A DNA stretch of 36,840 nucleotides from Bacteroidota bacterium (GTDB taxonomy: Bacteria > Bacteroidota > Bacteroidia > Bacteroidales > Dysgonomonadaceae): contig JAEWQF010000062.1 of NCBI GenBank assembly GCA_023399295.1, positions 1-36,840 on the forward strand. Direction: 5' to 3'. The notes below the pieces were generated by a model. It was not told the origin of the DNA, searched no databases, and saw only the letters and a program-made list of their open reading frames with translations. Made by a program: the position numbers and the translations under genes. Position 1 is the stretch's first letter, and the number at the start of each line of letters is the position of its first letter. Below are positions 7,578-14,893 of the stretch, in pieces.

Positions 7578-9143
7578 AGGCAACTGCTGATAATTCATGT
7601 TCGGCATGTTCCCGCTCTCAATCATGTTCAGCATCTTCAATGTCGCTTTGATCGCTGCCACCGTCTGGTCGATGTCGAGGGCACGGGTCTTGAACACCTT
7701 GCCATCATACTTCCAGGTGATGATCGTCTGCACGTAGGCGTTGGTCTGCCCTCCCGGCGGTATCACCACCTCGTAATCAATCAGTTCAGGTGTAGGCTTG
7801 TTCAGCTTCCGGTAGATCTTGTACATCGCCTTGGAAAAAGCATGGTACTGACCGTCACCGGCTGCCGACTCCTGGTAGACCTCACCCTTGATGCTGAGCT
7901 TCACAGTGGCTGTGGGGCGCAGCCCGTCAGTCAGCGTAAGCGAGTAGTTCAGCATCTGGATGTCCTTGTTGTCGAGCCCGTTCTTGAGCACATCGGAGAC
8001 GATGTAGGGCAGCTCGTCCAGGTTCACAATCTCCTTCTTGTCGCCCAGCTCGATGATGCGGGCGGTCACCTTGCGGGTCGACTCTTCATCCAGTTCGATG
8101 CCGAGCGCCTCCAGGTTCTTGGTGATGTTCGACCGGCCTGCATTCTTACCCAGGGCATACTCGCGGAAGCGGCCGAACCGTTCCGGCATCAGGTCGTTGT
8201 AATAGAGATTCTTCTTCTTGTCGCCATCGGCATGTACACCGGCCACCTGCGTGAAGACATTGTCGCCGATGATGGGTCTGTTTTTCGGTATCCGTATGCC
8301 CGAATAGGTCTCCACCACCTTGCTCACGTTGTAGAGGTGCGACTCATCGATGCCGGACTCCAGGCCCATGTGGTCGTGGATCAGCGCCACCACGCTGCTG
8401 AGCGGTGCATTGCCGGCACGTTCGCCCAGACCGTTCACGGTCACATGAACCCCCTTGACACCTGCCCTGAGGGCGTTGTATACATTGGCTACCGCCAGGT
8501 CGTAGTCGTTGTGTGCATGAAAGTCGAAATGAAGCGACGGGTAACGGGCAATCATCTCGCTGCAGAACTGATATGCCTCGTCCGGGTTGAGCACCCCGAG
8601 CGTATCGGGCAGCATGAAACGGGTCACCGGTTCATCTTTGAGCCCGTCCATCATCTGAAAGACATACTCCTTCGAGTCGCGCATCCCATTCGACCAGTCC
8701 TCCAGATAAAGGTTCACACTGATTCCTTTCTCTATCGCCAGCGCGATGGTCTGCTTCACATCTGCCAGATGTTCCTCCACCGTCTTGCGCAGCTGCCAGG
8801 TGCAGTGCTTCAATGATCCTTTGCAGAGCAGGTTCACCACACGGCAACCGGCGTTGGCAATCCACTCGAGCGAGGTGCCGCCATCCACGAATCCGAGCAC
8901 CTCCAGTCGCTCCAGATAACCATGGGCAGCAGCCCACTTTGCCATCTTCTGCACTGAGCGGAACTCACCCTCCGAGACGCGGGCCGAAGCGATCTCCACA
9001 CGGTCTACCTTCAGCTCCTCCAGGAGAAGGCTCACAATGCTCACCTTTTCCTGCGCTGCAAAAGAGACACCGGAGGTCTGCTCCCCGTCGCGGAGCGTGG
9101 TATCCATGATCTCAATTCTTCTTTTCTCTGACACCTCTTTCAT
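7575..9143 (-). CDS. LeuA-family DRE-TIM metallolyase, probable (R)-citramalate synthase
   Basis: A Claisen-condensing enzyme of the isopropylmalate/citramalate/homocitrate synthase family (522 aa). The N-terminal TIM barrel opens with EIMDTTLRDGEQTSGVSF (residues 11-28) and contains the metal-binding HAHND motif and the conserved NGLGERAGNAPL. After about residue 390 follows a LeuA-type dimerisation/regulatory domain ending in KTRALDIDQTVAAIKATLKMLN. It differs clearly from the LeuA at 11236-12720, and the VNLYLEDWSNGMRDSKEYVFQ segment resembles CimA-type enzymes. Pyruvate plus acetyl-CoA to citramalate would feed leuCD and leuB and give 2-oxobutyrate for isoleucine; this is inference from context. 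A second isopropylmalate synthase or homocitrate synthase remains possible. It lies 11 bp after leuD. Confidence 0.75.
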   Translation of the reverse strand: MKEVSEKRRIEIMDTTLRDGEQTSGVSFAAQEKVSIVSLLLEELKVDRVEIASARVSEGEFRSVQKMAKWAAAHGYLERLEVLGFVDGGTSLEWIANAGCRVVNLLCKGSLKHCTWQLRKTVEEHLADVKQTIALAIEKGISVNLYLEDWSNGMRDSKEYVFQMMDGLKDEPVTRFMLPDTLGVLNPDEAYQFCSEMIARYPSLHFDFHAHNDYDLAVANVYNALRAGVKGVHVTVNGLGERAGNAPLSSVVALIHDHMGLESGIDESHLYNVSKVVETYSGIRIPKNRPIIGDNVFTQVAGVHADGDKKKNLYYNDLMPERFGRFREYALGKNAGRSNITKNLEALGIELDEESTRKVTARIIELGDKKEIVNLDELPYIVSDVLKNGLDNKDIQMLNYSLTLTDGLRPTATVKLSIKGEVYQESAAGDGQYHAFSKAMYKIYRKLNKPTPELIDYEVVIPPGGQTNAYVQTIITWKYDGKVFKTRALDIDQTVAAIKATLKMLNMIESGNMPNMNYQQLP

Positions 9144-9154
9144 CTCAATTGTGA

Positions 9155-9751
9155 TTAATAGGCATAGGGGCGTCGCTGTTCGTACGCCTCTATCTTGTCT
9201 CTGTTTGAAAGGAGGAAGTCGATGTCATCCAGCCCCTTGAGCAGACACTCCTTCTTGTAGCTGTTGATCTCGAACTGCTCACTTTCGCCTGTGGCGTTGT
9301 TGGTGATTGTCTGCTCTTCCAGGTTGACCGTGACGCTGCTCTTCGGATCAGCTTTCACTGCATTGAAGAGACCGCGCAGGAAGGCATCACTCACCACCAC
9401 CGGCAGGATGCCGTTGTTGAGGGCGTTGTTGCGGAAGATGTCGGCGAAGAAGCTCGATACCACCACTTTGAAGCCGTAGCCTCCTATTGCCCAGGCAGCA
9501 TGTTCGCGGCTACTGCCACTGCCAAAATTCTTGCCTGCCACCAGCACCTCACCACTGTAGGTGGGGTCATTCAACACGAAGTCTGCCTGGGGGTTGCCCT
9601 CCTTGTCGTAACGCCAGTCGGCGAAGAGGTTGTTGCCGAATCCGTCGCGCGTGGTGGCCTTCAGGAAGCGGGCCGGGATGATCTGGTCGGTGTCCACGTT
9701 CTCAATCGGAAGCGGTACATATGTCGATGTGATTGTCTGAAATTTCTCCAT
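9155..9751 (-). CDS. leuD: 3-isopropylmalate dehydratase small subunit
   Basis: Swivel-domain subunit of isopropylmalate isomerase, partner of LeuC. From the ATG at 9751 the protein has 198 aa, like E. coli LeuD (201), and opens with MEKFQTITSTYVPLPIENVD, matching the family N-terminus before the TDQIIPARFL motif. An ATG 69 nt upstream (9820) is in frame but would overlap the end of leuC and add residues with no family counterpart, so I reject it. Further motifs are FGSGSSREHAAWAI at about residues 72-85 and FFADIFRNNALNNGILP. It is followed after 11 bp by the LeuA paralogue. Confidence 0.95.
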   Translation of the reverse strand: MEKFQTITSTYVPLPIENVDTDQIIPARFLKATTRDGFGNNLFADWRYDKEGNPQADFVLNDPTYSGEVLVAGKNFGSGSSREHAAWAIGGYGFKVVVSSFFADIFRNNALNNGILPVVVSDAFLRGLFNAVKADPKSSVTVNLEEQTITNNATGESEQFEINSYKKECLLKGLDDIDFLLSNRDKIEAYEQRRPYAY

Positions 9752-9781
9752 TGTTTCTTTTATTACTTCTATTTTTTTCGA

Positions 9782-9795
9782 ACAGCAAACAGCTA
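9782..9795. repeat. Two heptads just after the leuC stop codon
   Basis: ACAGCAA ACAGCTA, the same two units that occur after nqrF at 14872-14892. Only two copies, so weak on its own. Confidence 0.4.
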
Positions 9796-9797
9796 TC

Positions 9798-11180
9798 TCA
9801 CGGCTGTGTAATTTTCCCATTCACCGCCGCTGCTGCCGCGACAAGTGGTCCGGCCAGAATGGTGCGTGCACCGGGTCCCTGTCGCCCTTCGAAGTTGCGA
9901 TTGGAGGTGGAGACAGCATACTTGCCGGCGGGCACCTTGTCGTCGTTCATAGCCAGACAAGCGGAGCAACCGGGTTGCCGCAAAGCGAAACCGGCATCCT
10001 CCAGAATCTTGTCGAGTCCCTCAGCCTCAATCTGCTTGCGCACCTGCCAGCTGCCGGGAACCAGCCAGGCAGTCACGTTGTCGGCTTTCTTTCTGCCCTT
10101 CACATAGCCTGCAAATACACGGAAGTCCTCAATGCGGCCGTTGGTACAGCTCCCCAGAAAGACATAGTCGATCTGCTTCCCCTCCAGCTTTTCACCCGGT
10201 TCGAAGCCCATGTAGCGGAGCGACTTCTCAAAGGTTATCTTGCCTGCTTCATCAATCGCGTCGAGTGTGGGTATGGTGCCGTCAATCGGCATCCCCATGC
10301 CGGGATTGGTGCCGTAAGTAATCATTGGCTTGATCTGCGAGACGTCGAAGGTTACCTCCTTATCGAACGGAGCCCCCTCATCGGTGTGAAGCGTCTGCCA
10401 ATAGGCCATCGCCTCCTCCCACCGCTCACCCTTGGGTGCGAACTCGCGGCCGTGGATGTAGTTGAAGGTGGTCGCGTCGGGTGCCACCAGGCCACCCCGT
10501 GCTCCCATCTCGATGCTCAAGTTGCAGAGTGTCATCCGCTCCTCCATGGTGAGGTTGCGTACCGCTTCGCCCGCATACTCCACGAAGTAACCGGTGGCAC
10601 CACCTGTGGTGAGCTGTGCAATCATATAGAGCGCCATATCCTTGGCACTGACATGTTCATTGAGCTTCCCTTCGAAATTGATCCGCATGGTTTTGGGACG
10701 CGACTGCAGGATGCACTGTGAAGCCAGTACCATCTCCACCTCGCTGGTACCGATGCCGAAGGCGATCGCCCCAAAGGCACCGTGTGTGGAGGTGTGGCTG
10801 TCGCCGCAGACGATGGTCATCCCCGGCTGTGTGTAACCGTTCTCGGGACCGATCACATGGACAATCCCGTTCTTCGGGTTGTTAAGACCATAATAGGTGA
10901 GCCGGTAGTCGCGTGCATTTTTTGCCAGCGTGTCAACCTGAAAGCGTGAGATCTGGTCGCGGATGGGTTGGTCCTGCCCCATGGTGGGGATGTTGTGGTC
11001 CGCCGTGAGTGTTGTCTGCTCGGGGCGGTAGACGCTCAGCCCGCGGTTGCGGAGGCCGGAAAATGCCTGGGGACTTGTCACCTCGTGACAGAGATGTCTG
11101 TCGATGTACAATTGAGTGGGACCGTCCTGCACGGTGGTCACCACGTGCGCATCCCAGATTTTATCGAAAAGAGTCTTCAT
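9798..11180 (-). CDS. leuC: 3-isopropylmalate dehydratase large subunit
   Basis: Aconitase-family [4Fe-4S] dehydratase that isomerises 2-isopropylmalate to 3-isopropylmalate together with LeuD; citramalate to 3-methylmalate is a known side role of this family. The 460-aa length is normal. Visible are KIWDAHVV at the N-terminus, GDSHTSTHGAFGAIAFGIGTSEVE at about 126-149, and the cluster cysteines Cys345 (GSCTNGR), Cys405 and Cys408 (GCSACLAMN). The C-terminal SNRNFEGRQGPGARTILAGP is typical. It lies between leuA (55-bp gap) and leuD (46-bp gap). Confidence 0.97.
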   Translation of the reverse strand: MKTLFDKIWDAHVVTTVQDGPTQLYIDRHLCHEVTSPQAFSGLRNRGLSVYRPEQTTLTADHNIPTMGQDQPIRDQISRFQVDTLAKNARDYRLTYYGLNNPKNGIVHVIGPENGYTQPGMTIVCGDSHTSTHGAFGAIAFGIGTSEVEMVLASQCILQSRPKTMRINFEGKLNEHVSAKDMALYMIAQLTTGGATGYFVEYAGEAVRNLTMEERMTLCNLSIEMGARGGLVAPDATTFNYIHGREFAPKGERWEEAMAYWQTLHTDEGAPFDKEVTFDVSQIKPMITYGTNPGMGMPIDGTIPTLDAIDEAGKITFEKSLRYMGFEPGEKLEGKQIDYVFLGSCTNGRIEDFRVFAGYVKGRKKADNVTAWLVPGSWQVRKQIEAEGLDKILEDAGFALRQPGCSACLAMNDDKVPAGKYAVSTSNRNFEGRQGPGARTILAGPLVAAAAAVNGKITQP

Positions 11181-11182
11181 TT

Positions 11183-11222
11183 ATTTTGATTTGATGATTT
11201 GATGATTTGATGATTGACTGAT
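11183..11222. repeat. Octad array in the leuA-leuC spacer
   Basis: Five in-phase 8-bp units: ATTTTGAT, three times TTGATGAT, then TGACTGAT. A looser unit (ACCTGATC) follows. It lies against the leuC start codon rather than at the leuA stop (11236). Confidence 0.75.
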
Positions 11223-11235
11223 ACCTGATCACTGT

Positions 11236-12720
11236 TTACCCAAACTTATTCACCGCGTCGATGAACGCCTCCACCGAGGCAGCCACGATATCGGTATTGG
11301 CCGCAAAACCGTAGTATAGGTTGCCATCGTGTTCAACCTGCATGTGCACCTTGCCGATGTCGTCACTGCCATGGTCGATGGCTTGTATCAGGAACTCCTG
11401 TATCCTGATTTTTCGCTTGATGATGTTTTTCACCGCGCGGATGGCCGCATCTACCGGACCATTCCCGCTGGCCGTAGCTTCAAAACGCTCTCCTGCGATG
11501 TTGAGGCAGAGACTGGCTACGTCGCGTACGCCGATGCCACAGATCACCTGCAGGTACTCCACCTTGATGCGGTGCAGTCGTGCCTCCTTGCCAACCAGCA
11601 TCAGGATGTCATCGTCGTTGATATTTTTCTTCTTGTCAGCCAGATCGAGAAACTGCTGGTATACTTTGTCCAACTCCTCCGATTCCAGCTTCACACCCAA
11701 CAGGTTGAGCCTGTTCTTCAGCGCCGCACGGCCACTGCGGGCGGTCAGCACGATCGCGTTGTCATCGATGCCTACATCCTTTGGATTGATGATCTCGTAG
11801 GTCTCCACGTTCTTCAGTACCCCGTCCTGGTGGATACCGGAGGAGTGGGCAAACGCATTGCGACCCACAATCGCCTTGTTGGGCTGCACCGGCATGTTCA
11901 TCAAACTGGAGACCATGCGGCTTGTCGTATAGATATGTTGCGTATTGATGTTGGTGTCGAACCCCCGTTCCCTGTGGCTCTTGAGCGCCATCACAACCTC
12001 CTCGAGCGAGGTGTTTCCGGCCCGCTCACCGATGCCGTTGATGGTCACCTCCACCTGACGGGCACCATTGATCACTCCCGAGAGGGTGTTGGCGGTGGCC
12101 ATACCCAGATCCTGGTGGCAGTGGGTGGAAAGGATCGCATCTTTCATGTCGACGTTGTTGACAAGATAGTTGATCTTGGCTCCATACTCATCGGGGAAAC
12201 AGTAACCGGTGGTATCGGGGATGTTTACCACGGTGGCTCCGGCGTTCACCACGGCCTGTACCACACGGGCCAGGTATTCGTTGTCGGTTCGTCCCGCATC
12301 CTCGGCATAGAACTCCACATCATCCACGAAGCGACGGGCATACTTCACTGCTTTCACTGCCCGTTCAATGATCTCCTCGCGGTTCGAGTTAAACTTATAC
12401 TTGATATGGCTGTCGGAGGTACCAATGCCAGTGTGTATCCTTTTGCGTTTGGCATACTTCAGCGACTCGGCAGCCACATCAATATCCTTCTCCACCGCGC
12501 GTGTCAATGCACAGATGGTGGGCCAGGTCACCGCCTTCGAGATCTCCACCACCGAGTTGAAGTCGCCGGGACTCGATACCGGGAATCCTGCCTCAATCAC
12601 ATCCACACCAAGTAACTCCAATGCCTGGGCAATCTGGATCTTTTCAATGGTGTTCAATTGGCAGCCAGGGACCTGTTCACCGTCTCTTAACGTGGTGTCA
12701 AAAACATAAATACGTTCCAT
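11236..12720 (-). CDS. leuA: 2-isopropylmalate synthase
   Basis: Condenses acetyl-CoA with 2-oxoisovalerate, the committed step to leucine. The 494-aa protein has DTTLRDGEQVPGCQLN at residues 8-23, IEAGFPVSSPGDF, the metal site STHCHQDLGMATAN, NGIGERAGNTSLEE and AHSSGIHQDGVLKN, then a C-terminal regulatory domain (from about residue 380, VEYLQVICGIGV through DIVAASVEAFIDAVNK) that in this family carries the leucine feedback site. It is slightly shorter than E. coli LeuA (523). It is the first structural gene of the operon, located 28 nt beyond the U-tract of the leader terminator, so its transcription depends on read-through of that terminator. Confidence 0.96.
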   Translation of the reverse strand: MERIYVFDTTLRDGEQVPGCQLNTIEKIQIAQALELLGVDVIEAGFPVSSPGDFNSVVEISKAVTWPTICALTRAVEKDIDVAAESLKYAKRKRIHTGIGTSDSHIKYKFNSNREEIIERAVKAVKYARRFVDDVEFYAEDAGRTDNEYLARVVQAVVNAGATVVNIPDTTGYCFPDEYGAKINYLVNNVDMKDAILSTHCHQDLGMATANTLSGVINGARQVEVTINGIGERAGNTSLEEVVMALKSHRERGFDTNINTQHIYTTSRMVSSLMNMPVQPNKAIVGRNAFAHSSGIHQDGVLKNVETYEIINPKDVGIDDNAIVLTARSGRAALKNRLNLLGVKLESEELDKVYQQFLDLADKKKNINDDDILMLVGKEARLHRIKVEYLQVICGIGVRDVASLCLNIAGERFEATASGNGPVDAAIRAVKNIIKRKIRIQEFLIQAIDHGSDDIGKVHMQVEHDGNLYYGFAANTDIVAASVEAFIDAVNKFG

Positions 12721-12747
12721 TATTATTTCTTTGTTTGGTCATAACCT

Positions 12748-12780
12748 AAAAAAAAAACCTTTCTCACCGGGTGAGAAAGG
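12748..12780 (-). terminator. Leader terminator (attenuator) upstream of leuA
   Basis: A perfect 10-bp stem (12758-12767 with 12771-12780; minus strand CCTTTCTCAC and GTGAGAAAGG) with a 3-nt CCG loop, followed by ten T residues on the minus strand. It lies between the leuA promoter and the leuA start, so it can only act as a conditional terminator of the operon. The segment TCTCACCC of its 5' arm can pair instead with GGGTGAGA further upstream. Confidence 0.93.
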
Positions 12781-12826
12781 TCATCTTATTCATTTATCTG
12801 CGTCAGCTTACGATTTGATATGCCAG

Positions 12827-12834
12827 TCTCACCC
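12827..12834 (-). promoter_or_regulatory. Antiterminator segment overlapping the leader-peptide stop
   Basis: Minus-strand GGGTGAGA is perfectly complementary (8 bp) to TCTCACCC in the 5' arm of the terminator (12769-12776). It contains the TGA stop of the leader peptide. A ribosome at the stop codon would cover it and allow the terminator to form; a ribosome stalled earlier would leave it free to form the antiterminator. A further 7-bp helix is possible between 12872-12878, in the leader peptide codons, and 12815-12821. Confidence 0.75.
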
Positions 12835-12891
12835 TCTGAACTCTTCCAGAAGTAGAATAGAAATGACTAGAATATCAAGACTGCGAACCAT
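12829..12891 (-). CDS. Branched-chain amino acid leader peptide
   Basis: A 20-codon frame from ATG at 12891 to TGA at 12829-12831. The translation starts MVRS, then LDILVISILLL, then EEFRG. Ten of 20 residues are branched-chain: five Leu (CTT, CTA, CTA, CTT, CTG), three Ile (all ATT) and two Val (GTT, GTC), nine of them among residues 5-15. It lies about 25 nt after the predicted transcription start and about 50 nt before the terminator stem. This is the composition and layout of ilv/leu leader peptides known from enteric bacteria. The product itself probably has no function; translation speed is the signal. It is too short for normal gene finding. A second ATG at 12905 in another frame gives a 12-residue peptide without this bias. 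Confidence 0.85.
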   Translation of the reverse strand: MVRSLDILVISILLLEEFRG

Positions 12892-12921
12892 ACTGTTGTT
12901 TCCATTATTGTTTGATGGATG

Positions 12922-12952
12922 CAAAGTAAAGCCAAAAAAACGAACCGGCAAA
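12922..12952 (-). promoter_or_regulatory. Promoter of the leu-ilv operon
   Basis: On the minus strand a TTTG (12949-12952) is followed after 19 nt by TTACTTTG (12922-12929), one mismatch from the Bacteroidota -7 box TAnnTTTG at the expected distance from a -33 TTTG. Transcription would start near 12914-12918 and give a leader of about 195 nt before leuA. Confidence 0.6.
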
Positions 12953-13219
12953 ATATTTCGCAATTATTTTGCCAAATAAATTACATTTTGATCATTCGCG
13001 ACCCTGTTATCTTTTCAATTAACACAATAGCGACCCTTAAACGATACACGTTATCAGTCGTTTATCCGATCCGATCCAAAGCACAAACAGTGTGATACAG
13101 AGACCTGAAATAATCAGGTTTGACAATCTGCAAGGCACCATTTGCCTGCAATGGATAAAAGAACAGACCGGAAAGAGTGCAAAACAGCAAAAAAGAGCAG
13201 CAATTCCTCATAATTCGAT
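12953..13219. other. Divergent spacer between the leu-ilv promoter and pabB
   Basis: AT-rich DNA between two divergent transcription units. I see no convincing gene, hairpin or array in it. Short open frames here lack coding character. Confidence 0.5.
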
Positions 13220-13227
13220 TATTTTTG
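13220..13227 (+). promoter_or_regulatory. Candidate -7 box for pabB-pabC
   Basis: TATTTTTG matches TAnnTTTG exactly, but no TTTG is seen 19-21 nt upstream. Transcription would start very near the first possible ATG (13232), so either the message is almost leaderless or the true start is the in-frame ATG at 13265. Confidence 0.4.
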
Positions 13228-13231
13228 TGGC

Positions 13232-14212
13232 ATGTATTGCGATGCAGATACCATTAGACAAAAAATGGACGATGCAGGAAGTAAAGGAATACCTTTTCTT
13301 TTCGGCTTGCAGTTCGAGGGAGAGGAAGGGTTCTTTCTCCCCCACCCGTTGTCGCAACAGAAGGTGCTGTTCGATATTGCAGGTCAAAGCAATGTGCACC
13401 CTACTCCCCACCCTGTTCCCTCCTTCAGATTCGACGCTGATCCGGAGTCATACGAGACCTATCGCACCCGCTTCATGACGGTGATGGGAGGACTGCGTCG
13501 TGGCGACAGCTACCTCACCAACCTCACCATCCGCACCCCTGTCTGGAGCTCCCTCTCACTTGAGGAGATTTTTCGGTTCAGCAGAGCCCGATACCGGCTC
13601 CTGATTCCTGACAGGCTGGTCTGTTTCTCTCCCGAGTGTTTTGTCACCATGCAGCAGATGCGCATTGCAACCTTCCCAATGAAGGGTACCATCGACGCCA
13701 TGCTGCCGGGAGCACGAAAGCTGATCCTCAACAACCCGAAAGAGAGGGCGGAGCACAACACCACGGTCGACCTGCTGCGCAACGACCTGAGCCGTGTAGC
13801 CAAAGAGGTCTCGGTGAAGCGTTTCAGATACCTGGAGAGGCTGGAGACCAGTCACGGTGCCATCCTGCAGGTGAGTTCCGAGATTGAGGGCACACTCCCT
13901 GCCAACTACCGGGAACAGCTCGGCAGCCTTCTCTTCTCACTGTTGCCGGCCGGTTCGGTATCGGGAGCCCCCAAGAAAGCAACCCTGCAGCTGATCCGTG
14001 TGGCCGAAGAAGAGCCTCGGGGTTATTACTGTGGTGTGGCCGGATACTTCAATGGCCATTCACTCCACACCTTCGTGATGATACGATTCATTGAACAACG
14101 GGGTACACAGCTCTTTTTCCGGAGCGGTGGTGGCATCACGGCCCACAGTGACTGCCTGAGCGAATACCGTGAAGCAATTCAGAAAGTATATCTACCCATC
14201 AAACCAAGCTAA
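13232..14212 (+). CDS. pabB: Aminodeoxychorismate synthase component I (short form)
   Basis: Chorismate-binding enzyme that makes 4-amino-4-deoxychorismate for p-aminobenzoate and folate synthesis. The 326-aa protein covers the catalytic chorismate-binding core: FPMKGTID, whose Lys is diagnostic of PabB-type enzymes, NNPKERAEHNTTVDLLRNDLSRV, RLETSHGAILQV, GSVSGAPKKATLQLI and YCGVAGYF. It lacks much of the N-terminal subdomain of E. coli PabB (453 aa), as is usual for Bacteroidales copies. The start at 13232 gives the N-terminus MYCDADTIRQKMDDAG; Met12 (13265) is the alternative. No glutamine amidotransferase (pabA) gene is adjacent. It is followed by pabC after 3 bp. Confidence 0.92.
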   Translation: MYCDADTIRQKMDDAGSKGIPFLFGLQFEGEEGFFLPHPLSQQKVLFDIAGQSNVHPTPHPVPSFRFDADPESYETYRTRFMTVMGGLRRGDSYLTNLTIRTPVWSSLSLEEIFRFSRARYRLLIPDRLVCFSPECFVTMQQMRIATFPMKGTIDAMLPGARKLILNNPKERAEHNTTVDLLRNDLSRVAKEVSVKRFRYLERLETSHGAILQVSSEIEGTLPANYREQLGSLLFSLLPAGSVSGAPKKATLQLIRVAEEEPRGYYCGVAGYFNGHSLHTFVMIRFIEQRGTQLFFRSGGGITAHSDCLSEYREAIQKVYLPIKPS

Positions 14213-14215
14213 CGG

Positions 14216-14803
14216 ATGTTCTTGGAATCAATATGCATCGTCAACGGCAGGCCGCAAAACCTGGAGCTACACCAGGAAAGAATGTGCTTCACAGCTGCCC
14301 ACCACGGCTTCAGCGCGCCACAGCTGCCCGACATCGCAACAATACTGCCGGAGCACCTCAGCCGGGGTAGAGTGAAGTGGCGCATACAATACAAGGAAGA
14401 GATACAGGACATGGAGTTCAACCCCTACAGACCGAAAACGATTGCGTCGCTCCAGTTGGTGGAAGGAGATCCCGATTACCGTTTCAAATATGCCGACAGA
14501 AGAGAACTGGAGCTGTTATTGCTGCAAAAAGGAGCTTGCGACGAGATCCTGGTTGTGCGCAACGGTTTCATTACAGATACCTCCTACAGCAACGTGGTGT
14601 TGCAACAGGGAGAGCACCTCTTCACACCATCCACCTGCCTGCTCAAAGGTACCCGTCGCCAACAGCTGCTGCGGGAAGGGATAATCACCGAAAAAGAGAT
14701 ACCTGCTGCCGAACTGCAAAACTACGATCACATCCTGCTCATCAACGCCATGCTCGACATCAACCAGGCTCCCCGTATCCCCATCAGCAACATCTGCGGG
14801 TAG
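14216..14803 (+). CDS. pabC: Aminodeoxychorismate lyase-like class IV aminotransferase
   Basis: PLP-dependent fold-type IV protein, expected to release pyruvate from aminodeoxychorismate to give p-aminobenzoate. It has 195 aa against about 270 in E. coli PabC; the loss is N-terminal, with the probable PLP lysine at position 91 (RFKYADR). Other motifs are CDEILVVRNGFITDTSYSNV (108-127), where DTS stands in the place of the usual Glu-Gly, and the phosphate-binding LLKGTRRQQLL (142-152). The first Met fits the family. It is translationally close to pabB (3-bp gap), which supports the assignment over a branched-chain aminotransferase. Confidence 0.88.
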   Translation: MFLESICIVNGRPQNLELHQERMCFTAAHHGFSAPQLPDIATILPEHLSRGRVKWRIQYKEEIQDMEFNPYRPKTIASLQLVEGDPDYRFKYADRRELELLLLQKGACDEILVVRNGFITDTSYSNVVLQQGEHLFTPSTCLLKGTRRQQLLREGIITEKEIPAAELQNYDHILLINAMLDINQAPRIPISNICG

Positions 14804-14809
14804 ATTAAC

Positions 14810-14841
14810 AAAAAATTGGTACCCCCATGCAGGAGTACCAA
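14810..14841 (-). terminator. Intrinsic terminator of the nqr operon
   Basis: A 7-bp stem TTGGTAC/GTACCAA (14816-14822 with 14835-14841), extendable by two G-C pairs in the loop, is followed on the minus strand by TTTTTTGTTAA. It lies between the convergent pabC and nqrF genes. On the plus strand the tail is not U-rich, so its use by pabC is doubtful. Confidence 0.8.
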
Positions 14842-14871
14842 CTCTATAAAAATCCCATCTGTTTACCGCAA

Positions 14872-14892
14872 ATAGCTAACAGCAAACAGCTA
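14872..14892. repeat. Heptad array after nqrF
   Basis: Three in-phase units ATAGCTA ACAGCAA ACAGCTA, directly after the nqrF stop codon (14894-14896). Confidence 0.55.
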
Positions 14893-14893
14893 A

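Noticed and set aside
11329..12615. 428-codon plus-strand frame opposite leuA
   Set aside because: Shadow of leuA; no start context, no family resemblance.
12867..12905. Alternative leader frame METTVWFAVLIF from ATG at 12905
   Set aside because: Shorter, fewer branched-chain codons, and its stop at about 12867 is far from the antiterminator, unlike the 20-residue frame.
12731..12979. 82-codon plus-strand frame in the leuA leader
   Set aside because: Runs opposite the leader and through the terminator hairpin; the minus-strand leader explains the region better.
13092..13478. 128-codon plus-strand frame overlapping the start of pabB
   Set aside because: Different frame from pabB, no motif, and its second half lies within the certain pabB coding region.
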